Shown piece after piece: positions 49,608 through 57,997 of a DNA stretch of 64,000 bases (position 1 is the stretch's first letter; the number at the start of each line of letters is the position of its first letter). The stretch is from NCBI GenBank assembly GCA_964353335.1, contig CAYGVI010000004.1, positions 32,471 through 96,470 on the forward strand, in the 5' to 3' direction. The translations under genes and the position numbers were made by a program. The notes beneath the pieces are model-generated. The model was given only the letters and a program-made list of their open reading frames with translations. It had not been told where the DNA came from and ran no database searches. Origin of the DNA: JAWAAW01 sp964353335. Lineage in GTDB: Archaea > Nanobdellota > Nanobdellia > Woesearchaeales > ARS49.

Positions 49608-50039
49608 TTATCTTTGCTCGTCATACAATTCGTTGAATGACTGCGCATTGTTTGACGGCAGATTGCAGCACCATCCGTCAACAACAACTATCTGGTCAGG
49701 CGCGCCGAAGAACTTGTTGTTCCTGTGGTATATTTCAATGCGCTGCTCTCCTGCCCTGCAGTTCAATGGGTCCTGTGACATTCCATTTGCGCCGCCGCCC
49801 TGGACGAACATCTCGCTGCTTGCGCAGCTTCCCTTCTGCTCAGCAACATATTCACCGCCGCCAAGATATGGGAATCCCTGGCCGGTCTCTCCCAGGACAA
49901 CCTTGCCAGGGTAGAGCTTGGGCAGCCCGTATCCGACAAATTCGCCTGTAGCGCCTGTAAACAGGAGCACAAGCCCGACAACTGCAATTACAGCGACTAT
50001 GCCGAGAATTGCAAGTGAAACTCCTCTTCCTTCTTCCAT
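49608..50039 (-). CDS. Pilin-like surface protein, paralogue 1 of 5
   Basis: 143 residues. N-terminal 30 residues MEEGRGVSLAILGIVAVIAVVGLVLLF match those of four other genes to 53.4 kb: short acidic/basic start, RG-V junction, then one hydrophobic helix. The G-V-S boundary resembles prepilin cleavage sites of archaeal type IV pilins, but the residue at +5 is not Glu. The exported part is unique in sequence with four Cys (CASSEMF, CRAGE, WCCN). A TATA box (ATATTTATATACC) and AGAGGTGAT ribosome binding site precede the ATG. Function unknown; surface filament subunit is plausible. Confidence 0.7.
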   Translation of the reverse strand: MEEGRGVSLAILGIVAVIAVVGLVLLFTGATGEFVGYGLPKLYPGKVVLGETGQGFPYLGGGEYVAEQKGSCASSEMFVQGGGANGMSQDPLNCRAGEQRIEIYHRNNKFFGAPDQIVVVDGWCCNLPSNNAQSFNELYDEQR

Positions 50040-50102
50040 GAATATCACCTCTTTGAATTAACTGATTTTAGCAGTAGTGGTATATAAATATTGTGCAAAG
50101 AA

Positions 50103-50627
50103 TCAGGTTAGCATGCCATATCCTGTGTACTTGCCCTGCTGGTAGTTGCTTGAGAACCTTCCACCAATAAGGCTGCACCTTGGCGATGACATCCTGTTGC
50201 ACACTTCCTGCATTCCCGCAGAGCACCTTGCCCTGCACTCATCCATAATACCGTACACGCAGTCGCGGTTGTTGTTGTACTTCAGCTCAAAGCCGGCAGG
50301 CAGATAGCAGCTCGCGAGCAATGGGCTGGTCTGGCTGCAGTCAATTGTCACCTTCTGAAGGCAGGTTATGAAGTTCTCGCCGGCATTCAGCCTACTGCAC
50401 TCATTCAGCCCTGTCTGATAGCATGCAGGGCTCTTTGGCTCAACCTCCACCATATTCAATGGCATATCCTCCCTTGACACCTGGCCGATTTCAGGGATGC
50501 TCGCGTAGTAATTGCCGATAAAGACAGGCTGTGTGATTCCCATGTCAGTGGCTGTCCAGACCACAAGGCCGACAATTATGAGCAAAGTGGTCATTGAGAA
50601 TGCTGTCAGGGCAGTGTCCAGTTGCAT
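50103..50627 (-). CDS. Cys-rich extracytoplasmic protein with N-terminal membrane helix
   Basis: 174 residues. N-terminal helix LTAFSMTTLLIIVGLVVWTAT (about 7-27) anchors an outside domain with 11 Cys in patterns such as CYQTGLNEC, CLQKVTIDC, CRARC and CNRM. This domain resembles small disulfide-bonded surface domains but no family is recognised. AGAGGATAAC precedes ATG 50627. Located between two pilin-like genes in the same strand. Confidence 0.62.
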   Translation of the reverse strand: MQLDTALTAFSMTTLLIIVGLVVWTATDMGITQPVFIGNYYASIPEIGQVSREDMPLNMVEVEPKSPACYQTGLNECSRLNAGENFITCLQKVTIDCSQTSPLLASCYLPAGFELKYNNNRDCVYGIMDECRARCSAGMQEVCNRMSSPRCSLIGGRFSSNYQQGKYTGYGMLT

Positions 50628-50720
50628 GTTATCCTCTTTTTTACACTCACCAGCAAATCAGGTATATAAACATATTGCCCTGGCAAAAATTTAAAAAAAC
50701 AAGGATAATCCGCTCACATA

Positions 50721-51035
50721 ATGGACACTGACACAGAAACCCTTGACCAGGCTGTAATGAGGATAAGGATGCTTGAGGCAGACTCAAGGAAAGACATACC
50801 TGCAGTGCCTGATGCCCTGCATTTTTTCACAATGCAGGCAGCGTATTATCCTGGCGCTGTTGAAGCCAAAAGGAAAAGGCTTGCAGTGCTACAGCAAAGA
50901 AAAACCGCAATACGCGAATTAAAGCACGATTATTACGATAACGGGTCAATGGAAGTGAGAATGGCAGCAGGAAAAGCCCTGGACTATACTTCCGTAAGGA
51001 TATTTCTCCACGAGCTCAGGTACTGCCTCAGATAG
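50721..51035 (+). CDS. Hypothetical protein, 104 aa
   Basis: Mostly helical protein beginning MDTDTETLDQAVMRIRM, with HEAT-like KALDYTSVRIFLHELRYCLR at the C-terminus. A TATA-like AAAATTTAAAAAA (about 50687-50699) lies 25-30 nt before ATG, giving a leaderless start. It is the only plus-strand gene within the surface cluster. Weak evidence for function. Confidence 0.5.
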   Translation: MDTDTETLDQAVMRIRMLEADSRKDIPAVPDALHFFTMQAAYYPGAVEAKRKRLAVLQQRKTAIRELKHDYYDNGSMEVRMAAGKALDYTSVRIFLHELRYCLR

Positions 51036-51086
51036 CTCCCTCTAAGCTGTTAAAAAAACAAGAAAAAGGAAAAAAATACCCTATGC

Positions 51087-51575
51087 TTAAGCCATCGGGT
51101 TAACGCCGGATACTGGGCAGCACATGCTGCCGTCGCCAAAGGTTCCTGCAATGCACTGCGCGAATGCTTCATCGCTCAATGTCTGCATCTGCCTTACGCC
51201 TAAGCGTGCAAGTCCTGGCGCGCAGGTTGTTAGCCTTGTCGGCTGCCTGTATGTTGCCTGGCTTCCGCCGATGACTGCTACTGGGATTCCTTCAGGCGTG
51301 TATGGCACTCCCTTGACCCAGCTGCCCTCGTTTGGATAGCTTGCTCCGCCGCCGGTCATTGCTTCCTGCGCAACAACAGCTCCCCTTGGGGAAAGCAGTT
51401 GTGCATTGTCCCATCCGCCATATGTCTTTGGCGATGGGATTCCATAGTCTCCGTAAGCAACAGGCAGTGTTACCTGGCCTGTCAGCTTGCCTGAAAACAG
51501 CAGGATAAGTCCGACAACTGCAATCAAGGCAACTATGCCAAGAATGGCTAATGCAACTCCTCTTCCTTCGCTCAT
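51087..51575 (-). CDS. Pilin-like surface protein, paralogue 2 of 5
   Basis: 162 residues. MSEGRGVALAILGIVALIAVVGLILLFSG then a variable outside domain (GDYGIPSPKTYGGWDNA) with few Cys until the C-terminal TCAPG ... QCIAGTFGDGSMCCP. Nucleotide context AGAGGTGAT before ATG matches the sister genes, so the promoter-leader segment was duplicated with the coding start. Role inferred as surface filament or envelope protein. Confidence 0.7.
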   Translation of the reverse strand: MSEGRGVALAILGIVALIAVVGLILLFSGKLTGQVTLPVAYGDYGIPSPKTYGGWDNAQLLSPRGAVVAQEAMTGGGASYPNEGSWVKGVPYTPEGIPVAVIGGSQATYRQPTRLTTCAPGLARLGVRQMQTLSDEAFAQCIAGTFGDGSMCCPVSGVNPMA

Positions 51576-51733
51576 GATAAAATCACCTCTTTTGGTTAAT
51601 GTGTACTAGTATACTAATGTGTGATACGAACTCATATATAAACTTTGCTAAAGTGCAGATGATAGGATAATATGCCTTTGGCTGTGAGTTCTCAAAATAA
51701 AAGAAAGAAGAAAAAAATAAAAAACAAATCTGC

Positions 51734-52270
51734 TTAGACAGTCTGCCCTACAACAAAGCAGGTTGGATATCCTGCGACTTGCTCTGCGCCAGTCGGTATC
51801 CTTCGTGCGTCTGCAATGCATATACTGCCATATGGGCACTGTCCGCAAACGTCATCCTGTCCGCTTGTGATGCGGCTCGGAGCCCTCTTGGTTGTTGGTG
51901 CCTGTGTTGTCTCTATTATGTTAGGCGCTGCTCCAACTCCTGGCTCTGTCGCTGCTTCCCAGGTTCCGTCACCGTAGACACCGGCTGCATCCCATGCGCC
52001 GCCTGCTGCAATCTTCTGTGCAGTTGCTTCGCGTGATTGGGTTATTCCGCCGTATGTCTCGTACTCATATCCATAGTACGGGTTTTCCACGTTTGCAGGT
52101 CCTGATGCGACTGCGACTTCAGACTGCCTTGTGTATATCTTTGGCACTCCAAGTCCGCCGGCTGAGAATTTTCCTGTCGCTCCTGTGAACAACAAGACCA
52201 GTCCGACAACCGCAATAACCGCAACTATTCCAAGAATCGCCATTGCGACTCCCTTGCCTTCTTCTGCCAT
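51734..52270 (-). CDS. Pilin-like surface protein, paralogue 3 of 5
   Basis: 178 residues. MAEEGKGVAMAILGIVAVIAVVGLVLLFTGATGKF, then a Tyr/Gly-rich outside part (NPYYGYEYETYGGITQ). The Cys pattern near the end (DDVCGQCPYGSICIAD ... PTCFV) shares the CGQCPYGSxC layout. First ~38 residues are nearly identical to paralogue 4. AACGAGGTGATA lies before ATG. Confidence 0.7.
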   Translation of the reverse strand: MAEEGKGVAMAILGIVAVIAVVGLVLLFTGATGKFSAGGLGVPKIYTRQSEVAVASGPANVENPYYGYEYETYGGITQSREATAQKIAAGGAWDAAGVYGDGTWEAATEPGVGAAPNIIETTQAPTTKRAPSRITSGQDDVCGQCPYGSICIADARRIPTGAEQVAGYPTCFVVGQTV

Positions 52271-52399
52271 TTACTATCACCTCGTTTTTTGTGATACGTG
52301 AGTATCTGACACTGGCATTAATTAACTGATATATAAACATTTTGATTATTCAGTATCAGTTATAGAGAAGAAAGATAAGAAAAAGAAAAAATAATAGGA

Positions 52400-52903
52400 T
52401 TATTCAGCCTGTCCTGCCCTTACATAGCATGGGTGTTCAGGAGCTGGAATCCATCCGCCGCTCTCTGAAATCTTCATGTTCGGGATGCAGGTGGTGTATT
52501 GCGGGCACCTGAATCCAGGCATTCCGCTGTCATCCCAGCAGTCCTGGCCGCTTGGAACATAGTATGGCTGCCTGTTGTAAGTTGTATATGCATCTGTGCC
52601 GCTTGGGCTGCTTCCATAGAATGGGGCGTCCTGCTGCAACTCAATACCCACTGGCTTTTCAGTGTAGTATCCCGGCGGGTAATATATTGCGTCAGGGTTT
52701 CCTGCAGTCTGCGGGTATCCTCCTGCTGACCTGTCTGTCAGGTAGGGGAATTCCTCTCCTGCGTGGACTCCTCCATATACCTTGGGGAACGAAGCAGAGA
52801 ACTTCCCTGTCGCTCCTGTGAACAATAGTACAAGTCCGACAACAGCAATCACTGCAACAATTCCAAGAATCGCCATTGCGATTCCCTTTCCTTCTTCTGC
52901 CAT
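52400..52903 (-). CDS. Pilin-like surface protein, paralogue 4 of 5
   Basis: 167 residues from ATG 52903; upstream in-frame codons to 52996 are not supported by a start signal. MAEEGKGIAMAILGIVAVIAVVGLVLLFTGATGKF differs from paralogue 3 at one residue. The outside domain has Tyr/Pro-rich segments (QDAPFYGSSPSGTDAYTTYNRQPYYVP) and a C-terminal CWDDSGMPGFRCPQYTTCIPN. ACGAGGTGATATTACT precedes ATG. Confidence 0.7.
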   Translation of the reverse strand: MAEEGKGIAMAILGIVAVIAVVGLVLLFTGATGKFSASFPKVYGGVHAGEEFPYLTDRSAGGYPQTAGNPDAIYYPPGYYTEKPVGIELQQDAPFYGSSPSGTDAYTTYNRQPYYVPSGQDCWDDSGMPGFRCPQYTTCIPNMKISESGGWIPAPEHPCYVRAGQAE

Positions 52904-53045
52904 AGTAATATCACCTCGTTTTGATGAGTGTTGTTCAATCCTTCTGATATATAAATGTTTCTGGTGCAACAGTGAATAAATGCAGCTATTGCACACTATT
53001 CAAATAAAACAATCAAAGAAAAAAGTAAAATAAAAAATAATGGGT

Positions 53046-53438
53046 TTAGTCAGCCACTCCTGTTCCTGACGGCTGCCCTGTCTTCATGCAGCAAAGCATG
53101 CTCTGGACGACTGTGCTTGGGACGCAGTCACTGCGCATTCCTGCAGCATTGACAGTGTACACCATTGTGTATGGCGCGTCTGGGCACGCGTCCCTTTGAA
53201 GGCCGCCCCATCCCTGCCTGTACTGGTAGTACGTTCCGCCTTCTGATACTGGCACAGGGTTTGTGTATCTCGGGACTGATTCTCCCTTCTGGTAGAGGTC
53301 AACGCCATCCACCCTTGTGAGTTCTCCGCCGTAAAGGCCCATTCCTGTTGCTCCGCTGAACAGCAGGACAAGCCCGACTATTGCCATAACCGCAACTATT
53401 CCAAGAATCGCATACGCAACTCCTCGTCCGTCTTCCAT
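53046..53438 (-). CDS. Pilin-like surface protein, paralogue 5 of 5
   Basis: 130 residues. MEDGRGVAYAILGIVAVMAIVGLVLLFSGATG then a short outside domain (YQYRQGWGGLQRDACPDAPY ... RSDCVPSTVVQSMLCCMKTG). Most divergent of the five in the helix (VMAIVG). AACGAGGTGAATC precedes ATG. Same strand and spacing as its sisters. Confidence 0.7.
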   Translation of the reverse strand: MEDGRGVAYAILGIVAVMAIVGLVLLFSGATGMGLYGGELTRVDGVDLYQKGESVPRYTNPVPVSEGGTYYQYRQGWGGLQRDACPDAPYTMVYTVNAAGMRSDCVPSTVVQSMLCCMKTGQPSGTGVAD

Positions 53439-53505
53439 ATAGATTCACCTCGTTTTGACTGTGATTTTGCTTTACCCGAGTCAATTCAGTATAAATACTT
53501 TACTC

Positions 53506-53859
53506 TTATGAGTGTATTCTTGCGGTATTTCTGAAGATTGAACCGTTGGTCACATACACATAAGGCCTTACAGGCGCCATGCTCGGGGTTATGGTCACCT
53601 GCGGAAACCTTGTAATCCTCACTGTCCTGCATCCGCCTGCCATGCACTGCTCTCCTGGCGTGCACATCTCAAGCACGTGCCATTTTCCTGCCATGCACCT
53701 GCTGTACTTGTTGTCCTCGCACTTGTAGCCTGTGTCACATGAGCCTGCGACCAGGTATGTTCCCGGCTGGTATGCATAATACCTCTGTGATATCCTGCCG
53801 GCAATCGCTGATGGAACAAGAAGCGCCATCAACACCAGCACCACAACAACTGCTTTCAT
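53506..53859 (-). CDS. Secreted Cys-rich protein, 117 aa
   Basis: Signal peptide MKAVVVVLVLMALLVPSAIAG, then a domain with six Cys in the pattern C-x5-C-x6-RC-x-x-G-x-W ... MCTPGEQCMAGGCR. The same Cys domain is at the C-terminus of the protein encoded at 53878-55395 (CTNSTYERCVGGFWISTEQCGKSETCTTGGCR). TTTTGGA-type spacing and AGAGGTGATTTGG precede the start. Probably exported and disulfide-bonded. Function unknown. Confidence 0.65.
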   Translation of the reverse strand: MKAVVVVLVLMALLVPSAIAGRISQRYYAYQPGTYLVAGSCDTGYKCEDNKYSRCMAGKWHVLEMCTPGEQCMAGGCRTVRITRFPQVTITPSMAPVRPYVYVTNGSIFRNTARIHS

Positions 53860-53877
53860 TCCAAATCACCTCTTTTT

Positions 53878-55395
53878 TTATACAAATCCGCCTGTCATAT
53901 GGACATTGGCGTTGTAAGCGTAACCCTTTGTTATCATTGCTCTCTGCCTTGCGCTGTAGTAGCCTGAAATTATCCTGCAGCCGCCTGTCGTGCACGTTTC
54001 TGATTTTCCGCACTGCTCTGTTGAAATCCAGAAGCCGCCCACGCACCTTTCATACGTGCTGTTTGTGCACCTTGTTGCGCCGCGCACGCAATCCTGCATC
54101 CTTCCTGCAGCCATATCCTTTGCGTAAAGCCCGGGAGAAATTCCTATTGGGAAAGTGCTTCCCCTGCTGAGCTTGGGTGTTATGCACGAAAACTTTGTCT
54201 TGTTCCCCTCCCTGTATGTCTCGCACGGGCCTGCAAATCCCTGCGATGAGTTCACTGTCCTCTTCACATACATCGGCGCGCCCCACATCCTCATGTATGT
54301 TATCGCACCAGTGGGCTCATTGCCCCACAACGGCAGTTCTTCAATTACTATGTTGTCGTGCTGCAATGGCTGCTGGACGCTTTGGGCAGGCAATGCATTT
54401 TTCAATGACGCAATCTCAATTTGCTTTCTCGCAATTGATATCTGCGCAGGATTGAGCTTTCCGCAGTCAAGGTTGCTCTCATCGTAATACTTCCTTAAAT
54501 TGCCAATGCCATACTCAACAATTGTTTTTTTGTAAAAGAAATCAGTGTAATCATACAGCGCGTTAAGGGCATTGAGATCTCCGTTAAGCCTTGCGTGGAA
54601 TGCCACCTTGTCAGTGTCTTGAACCCCCTCGTAATAATCCATTATGCAGGGAATCTCCTTATTCATTACCTTGCAGGCGTTTGCAATTCCGCTGATGAAC
54701 TTTGTGTCAATTATTCCGCAGTATTCTTTCACATTACTGCCTATGCGTTTCAGCCAGTTTGTGTAATATTGTTCATCAGGCACGTTCGTTGTGCTGCCCC
54801 CTTCTGATGTATATGATTCAGACTCGCTGCAAATTGGCGGGGTGTAGACTTTCTTAGGCAGGTCGGGAGGAGTAAGCAACAGCTGGTCAATCTGCTTGTC
54901 AAGCTTTTGCTTTGCCAAAAGCGCGGTTTTGTAACTTGCATCCCTTCTCGCATTGCACTTAGCGGCAGCTGCCTCAAGCGATTTCAGGTATGCCTCAATC
55001 TCTGCTGACTTTCCAATCAATTCGCAGTCAGCAGAGCCTTCAGGAACAGGCATTTTCGGCATAGTGACAACATACCTTGCTGGTTCAGGGCAGGTCAGAG
55101 TCACAAGGGAATTCTGCTTCAAAACCGCCACCCTTGCGTTCTGGGCATTAATCATTTCCTGAGTCATGTCCTGCACAGAAGAAATTTGCTGCCTTTGCGC
55201 GCTTGCAGGAGGGGTAATCCTGATGCTTGTCTCCTGCCCTGTGCCTGTCGTGCGCACAACACTTTCAACTGCCGTGGGCTGAACAGCAGGCGTTTCCCTT
55301 TCAGAAACAACCTCTGTGCTTTCCCTTGACAATTCTCTCGCAGCAGCAAACGGAATTATCAAAAGCAAAACAAGAATGATTGCGGTTATCCTCAT
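53878..55395 (-). CDS. Secreted coiled-coil protein with C-terminal Cys-rich domain
   Basis: 505 residues. Signal peptide MRITAIILVLLLIIPFAAA, Thr/Gln-rich linker, then helical stretches (IGKSAEIEAYLKSLEAAAAKCNARRDASYKTALLAKQKLDKQIDQL in two parts) homologous to the next gene, and finally the six-Cys domain CVRGATRC ... GGCR. ATG 55395 overlaps the stop of the upstream gene (TAATG), so ATG 55407 is less likely. Two-gene operon of paralogues. Confidence 0.7.
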   Translation of the reverse strand: MRITAIILVLLLIIPFAAARELSRESTEVVSERETPAVQPTAVESVVRTTGTGQETSIRITPPASAQRQQISSVQDMTQEMINAQNARVAVLKQNSLVTLTCPEPARYVVTMPKMPVPEGSADCELIGKSAEIEAYLKSLEAAAAKCNARRDASYKTALLAKQKLDKQIDQLLLTPPDLPKKVYTPPICSESESYTSEGGSTTNVPDEQYYTNWLKRIGSNVKEYCGIIDTKFISGIANACKVMNKEIPCIMDYYEGVQDTDKVAFHARLNGDLNALNALYDYTDFFYKKTIVEYGIGNLRKYYDESNLDCGKLNPAQISIARKQIEIASLKNALPAQSVQQPLQHDNIVIEELPLWGNEPTGAITYMRMWGAPMYVKRTVNSSQGFAGPCETYREGNKTKFSCITPKLSRGSTFPIGISPGLYAKDMAAGRMQDCVRGATRCTNSTYERCVGGFWISTEQCGKSETCTTGGCRIISGYYSARQRAMITKGYAYNANVHMTGGFV

Positions 55396-56540
55396 TATTT
55401 CCACCATCCGAACAGGAATGAGAAAATATTTTTCACCACATGGACTACAGGGTTGCCTGCCTGCGCGCCAACATTTTCTGCGTTTGGCACCTCAGCCATC
55501 TTAAGCGTGCAGTCAATGTTTGTGCCATTGTTGAAATACAGCCTGAAGTTTCCAAAGTCATATGTCTTTAATGTTGACGGGTAATAAAAAGTTTCCAGAT
55601 GGTTGTATGCCATGTTTACGCTGTCAATTGCAGTGTTAAGCTGGGAGTGATACGCTGATTTTTCATCTTCCGACTCCAATCCGCCCTGGTTCATCTCGCA
55701 TTCAATCTCCTTGTTAAGCAGCCTGCATTCATCTGCAATCTCTGCCACCATATTGTCAATCTTGCCGCAGTAATATTTCACGTCTTTTGCAATGTTGAAA
55801 AGCCATTTTGTGTACTGTGTGTTATCATCAAGCCCGCCGCTGTCCAGGTCACTAAGGTCTCCTATAGGCTCACTGATGCTGCACATTGTCCTTGAAGGCT
55901 GGATCTGAGTCATGTCAGGCTCAGGAGCTATCTTCAGCTGGTCAATCTGTGCGTGGAGCATCTGGTTTGCATTTGAAGCTGCATCACGATTTGTGTTTAT
56001 CCTTGATTTGCAGTCTTCCACAATTGCCTCAAGCTCCTGCAAATATTCCTCAACCTCGTCAGGATTGCTTTTCAGCTGGCAGTCACTCTTGTCTTCGCTG
56101 AAGAACTGCGCAGGAAGCGCTGTCTCCTGCATTGTCGCAGAAGGGCATGAAAGAGATTCCCTTGTTCCGTTTAAAGCAGAAGAAATGCTGCCCACAGCAT
56201 TGCCTATGTCCTGGCTGACAACTGGCTGCATTTTCGTGTCAAAAGAGCCAGGAGCAATGATTGTTTTGTTAACAACAACAGTGCCCATGCTCACAGCCCT
56301 GCCTATGTTTGGGCTGACAATGGGCTGCATTTTTGTGTCAAAAGACCCAGGGGCAGGAATAGCGTTCAGCCCGGGCGCAGTGTCAGGGGTTTCTGCTGTG
56401 GGTGTGGTAATCACGGCACGCGTGGCATTCACAGGGACAGAAACCTGCACTCCTGTTGCGTAAATCAAACTGCCATGCCCGCTTGCATAAGCAAACGGAA
56501 TAATCAGAAGCATCACCGCAAATATCACAGCAAGGCGCAT
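55395..56540 (-). CDS. Secreted coiled-coil protein, paralogue of the next gene
   Basis: 381 residues. Signal peptide MRLAVIFAVMLLIIPFAYAS, an N-terminal part with a duplicated APGSFDTKMQP motif (about 61-71 and 97-107; the first precedes IVSPNIGRAVS and the second VVSQDIGNAV), then the helical region aligned with the 53878-55395 product (YLQELEAIVEDCKSRINTNRDA; YTKWLFNIAKDVKYYCGKIDN). It lacks the Cys-rich C-terminal domain of its partner and ends in a short hydrophobic FSFLFGWWK. Surface-associated by signal. Confidence 0.7.
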   Translation of the reverse strand: MRLAVIFAVMLLIIPFAYASGHGSLIYATGVQVSVPVNATRAVITTPTAETPDTAPGLNAIPAPGSFDTKMQPIVSPNIGRAVSMGTVVVNKTIIAPGSFDTKMQPVVSQDIGNAVGSISSALNGTRESLSCPSATMQETALPAQFFSEDKSDCQLKSNPDEVEEYLQELEAIVEDCKSRINTNRDAASNANQMLHAQIDQLKIAPEPDMTQIQPSRTMCSISEPIGDLSDLDSGGLDDNTQYTKWLFNIAKDVKYYCGKIDNMVAEIADECRLLNKEIECEMNQGGLESEDEKSAYHSQLNTAIDSVNMAYNHLETFYYPSTLKTYDFGNFRLYFNNGTNIDCTLKMAEVPNAENVGAQAGNPVVHVVKNIFSFLFGWWK

Positions 56541-56616
56541 ATGCCCAAATGATTCATATTCAGTATTAAAATGTTACTGCGGAAGGAAAGTGTTCGATGA
56601 GGCTTTGTTAATTGCC

Positions 56617-57012
56617 TTACACTTCTGCCTTTATCGGTCCAACAGAAGAATCTGCCATTTCAACAGGAGACTCCTGCGTCAACTGTTGGGTGAAGTGTTC
56701 CGGAGACAGCTTGTTCCTGATTTTGCTGATGAATTTGCAGGTGATTGTGACAACATTGTTTTCAACATTTGATGTGAATTCCATGCCTGTTATGTTCTTT
56801 AGTGCAATTTTTTCCAAACCGAAAACTTTTGATGCATCAAATATTCTCATTCCCGTGACAAATCCCTCCTCATCAATATCCGCGACAAAATTCTGGAACT
56901 CGACGGATTTCTTGTAGTTCCTGTCCTTAGTCTTGAAAATAAGCAGGTCATTCTTGTAATCGTACGAAAATTCGCCTTTTCCCTTTGCTTCAAGATGTTT
57001 TTTCAGTATCAT
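56617..57012 (-). CDS. DUF2283-like protein, putative antitoxin
   Basis: 131 residues with the DUF2283-type beta sheet: FSYDYKNDLLIFKTKDRNYKKS, FVADIDEEGFVTGMRIFDASKVFG. The C-terminus is a charged extension with HFTQQLTQESPVEMADSSV. It overlaps the upstream DUF4258-like gene by 23 nt, the order and pairing seen for DUF4258/DUF2283 pairs proposed as toxin-antitoxin modules. Start is not preceded by a strong ribosome binding site, consistent with coupling. Confidence 0.65.
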   Translation of the reverse strand: MILKKHLEAKGKGEFSYDYKNDLLIFKTKDRNYKKSVEFQNFVADIDEEGFVTGMRIFDASKVFGLEKIALKNITGMEFTSNVENNVVTITCKFISKIRNKLSPEHFTQQLTQESPVEMADSSVGPIKAEV

Positions 57013-57337
57013 TTTGCAGTTTCACCCTTGGTAATTCCGGAGGGTCCATAAATGTCACGATTGTTATTTTTTCCTTTTCGTTTGTGATGATGAGCTTCCT
57101 GTATCCGTCAGGTGTGCGGTAATATGCGGCATAATTGCCGTTTTCCTGCAAGTACGCCTTGCGCGGGGTTTCTTTTCTGACGAGATTGATTAGGTCTTCG
57201 TCTTTAAAAACCTTCCTTTGCGCCATGCTTATGTGGTCAAGTGCGTGAGGTGACAGCACTACTGGCTTTTTTCCAATTATGTCCCTGAATTCCTGCTCAC
57301 CCAGCTCGCGCACGGGCCTTGTGGTGTAAAGCCCCAT
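56990..57337 (-). CDS. DUF4258-like protein, putative toxin
   Basis: 115 residues. Features of the DUF4258 RelE/BrnT-like group: LSPHALDHISMAQRK (His-x-x-x-R pattern near the N-terminus), EDLINLVRKETPRKAYLQENGNYAAYYRTPDGYRKLIITNEKEKITIVTFMDP in pieces (NYAAYYR and LIITNEKEKITIVTFM strands). Predicted RNase-like toxin but catalytic residues are not certain. Forms an operon with the DUF2283-like gene; a TATA-like TTTATAGAAG lies upstream. Confidence 0.65.
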   Translation of the reverse strand: MGLYTTRPVRELGEQEFRDIIGKKPVVLSPHALDHISMAQRKVFKDEDLINLVRKETPRKAYLQENGNYAAYYRTPDGYRKLIITNEKEKITIVTFMDPPELPRVKLQNDTEKTS

Positions 57338-57385
57338 CTTTTGCTGTTATGCAGAACTTCTATAAAAGATAATCAGTAAGAGTTT

Positions 57386-57421
57386 CCGGATTTTCCGGAA
57401 AGTTTCCGACGACAAAACGAA
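57386..57421. repeat. Short hairpin repeat shared with 3.5 kb
   Basis: AGTTTCCGGATTTTCCGG followed by AAAGTTTCCGACGACAAAACG. Two TTTCCG-type stems overlap (CCGGATTTTCCGG; CGGAAAGTTTCCG). The last 25 nt match, in reverse complement, the segment at 3517-3541 with one mismatch. It separates the two toxin-antitoxin-like modules. Confidence 0.5.
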
Positions 57422-57454
57422 ATGAATTTAAACAATTACTGCTTTAAATAATAA

Positions 57455-57997
57455 ATGAGGGAATTTCAACGAACACTTGTTGGTTTTGATCCAACTTGGC
57501 GAAAAGTTGTTTCTAAAATTGAGGCTGAAAGGTATGCTAAGCTTATCCGCCGAGTTCATTTCAGGGTGGTTAAATCAACAAAGGAGCCACGTGAAGTTCG
57601 GCAAGGCGTAAGTCTTGTTCTCGGTGCTACAAAAATACTGAGCGCCATAAAAAAGTTTAATGATCCTTATCTTCACGCAGCAACAATCTATAATGAGATT
57701 GCACGCCATCATTACTTTATTGAGGGAAATAAAAGAACAGCACACTGTCTGGCAAAAGCACATCTGTTCTTGGCAGGGATCCACTTTAAATTTCCATACA
57801 AGTATGCGGTTACTTTTGTGCAGGACATTGCTGCAGGGAATAAAACAAAAAACCAAGTTATCTTATGGATAAAGAAAAAATCAGTAAGGTACCAAGAGCG
57901 TTCTACCAAAAAGTATTTAAACTCCATAATCAAAGAAATGAATGTTGTTGAGAAAAGAGGGAGGCCTAGAAAACATGACGAAAAAAGAATTACGTAA
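57455..57997 (+). CDS. doc: Doc/Fic-family toxin
   Basis: 180 residues. The Fic core motif H-x-F-x-E-G-N-K-R is present as HYFIEGNKRTAH, the Doc variant that phosphorylates translation elongation factor in bacteria. A preceding helix (PYLHAATIYNEIARHH) fits the fold. A basic C-terminal tail (KKYLNSIIKEMNVVEKRGRPRKH) is rich in Lys/Arg and includes GRPRK, AT-hook-like. Codon use is AT-rich relative to neighbours. A TATA CTTTAAATAATAAAT is 8-20 nt upstream of ATG. The next small gene overlaps its stop by 23 nt. Confidence 0.82.
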   Translation: MREFQRTLVGFDPTWRKVVSKIEAERYAKLIRRVHFRVVKSTKEPREVRQGVSLVLGATKILSAIKKFNDPYLHAATIYNEIARHHYFIEGNKRTAHCLAKAHLFLAGIHFKFPYKYAVTFVQDIAAGNKTKNQVILWIKKKSVRYQERSTKKYLNSIIKEMNVVEKRGRPRKHDEKRIT

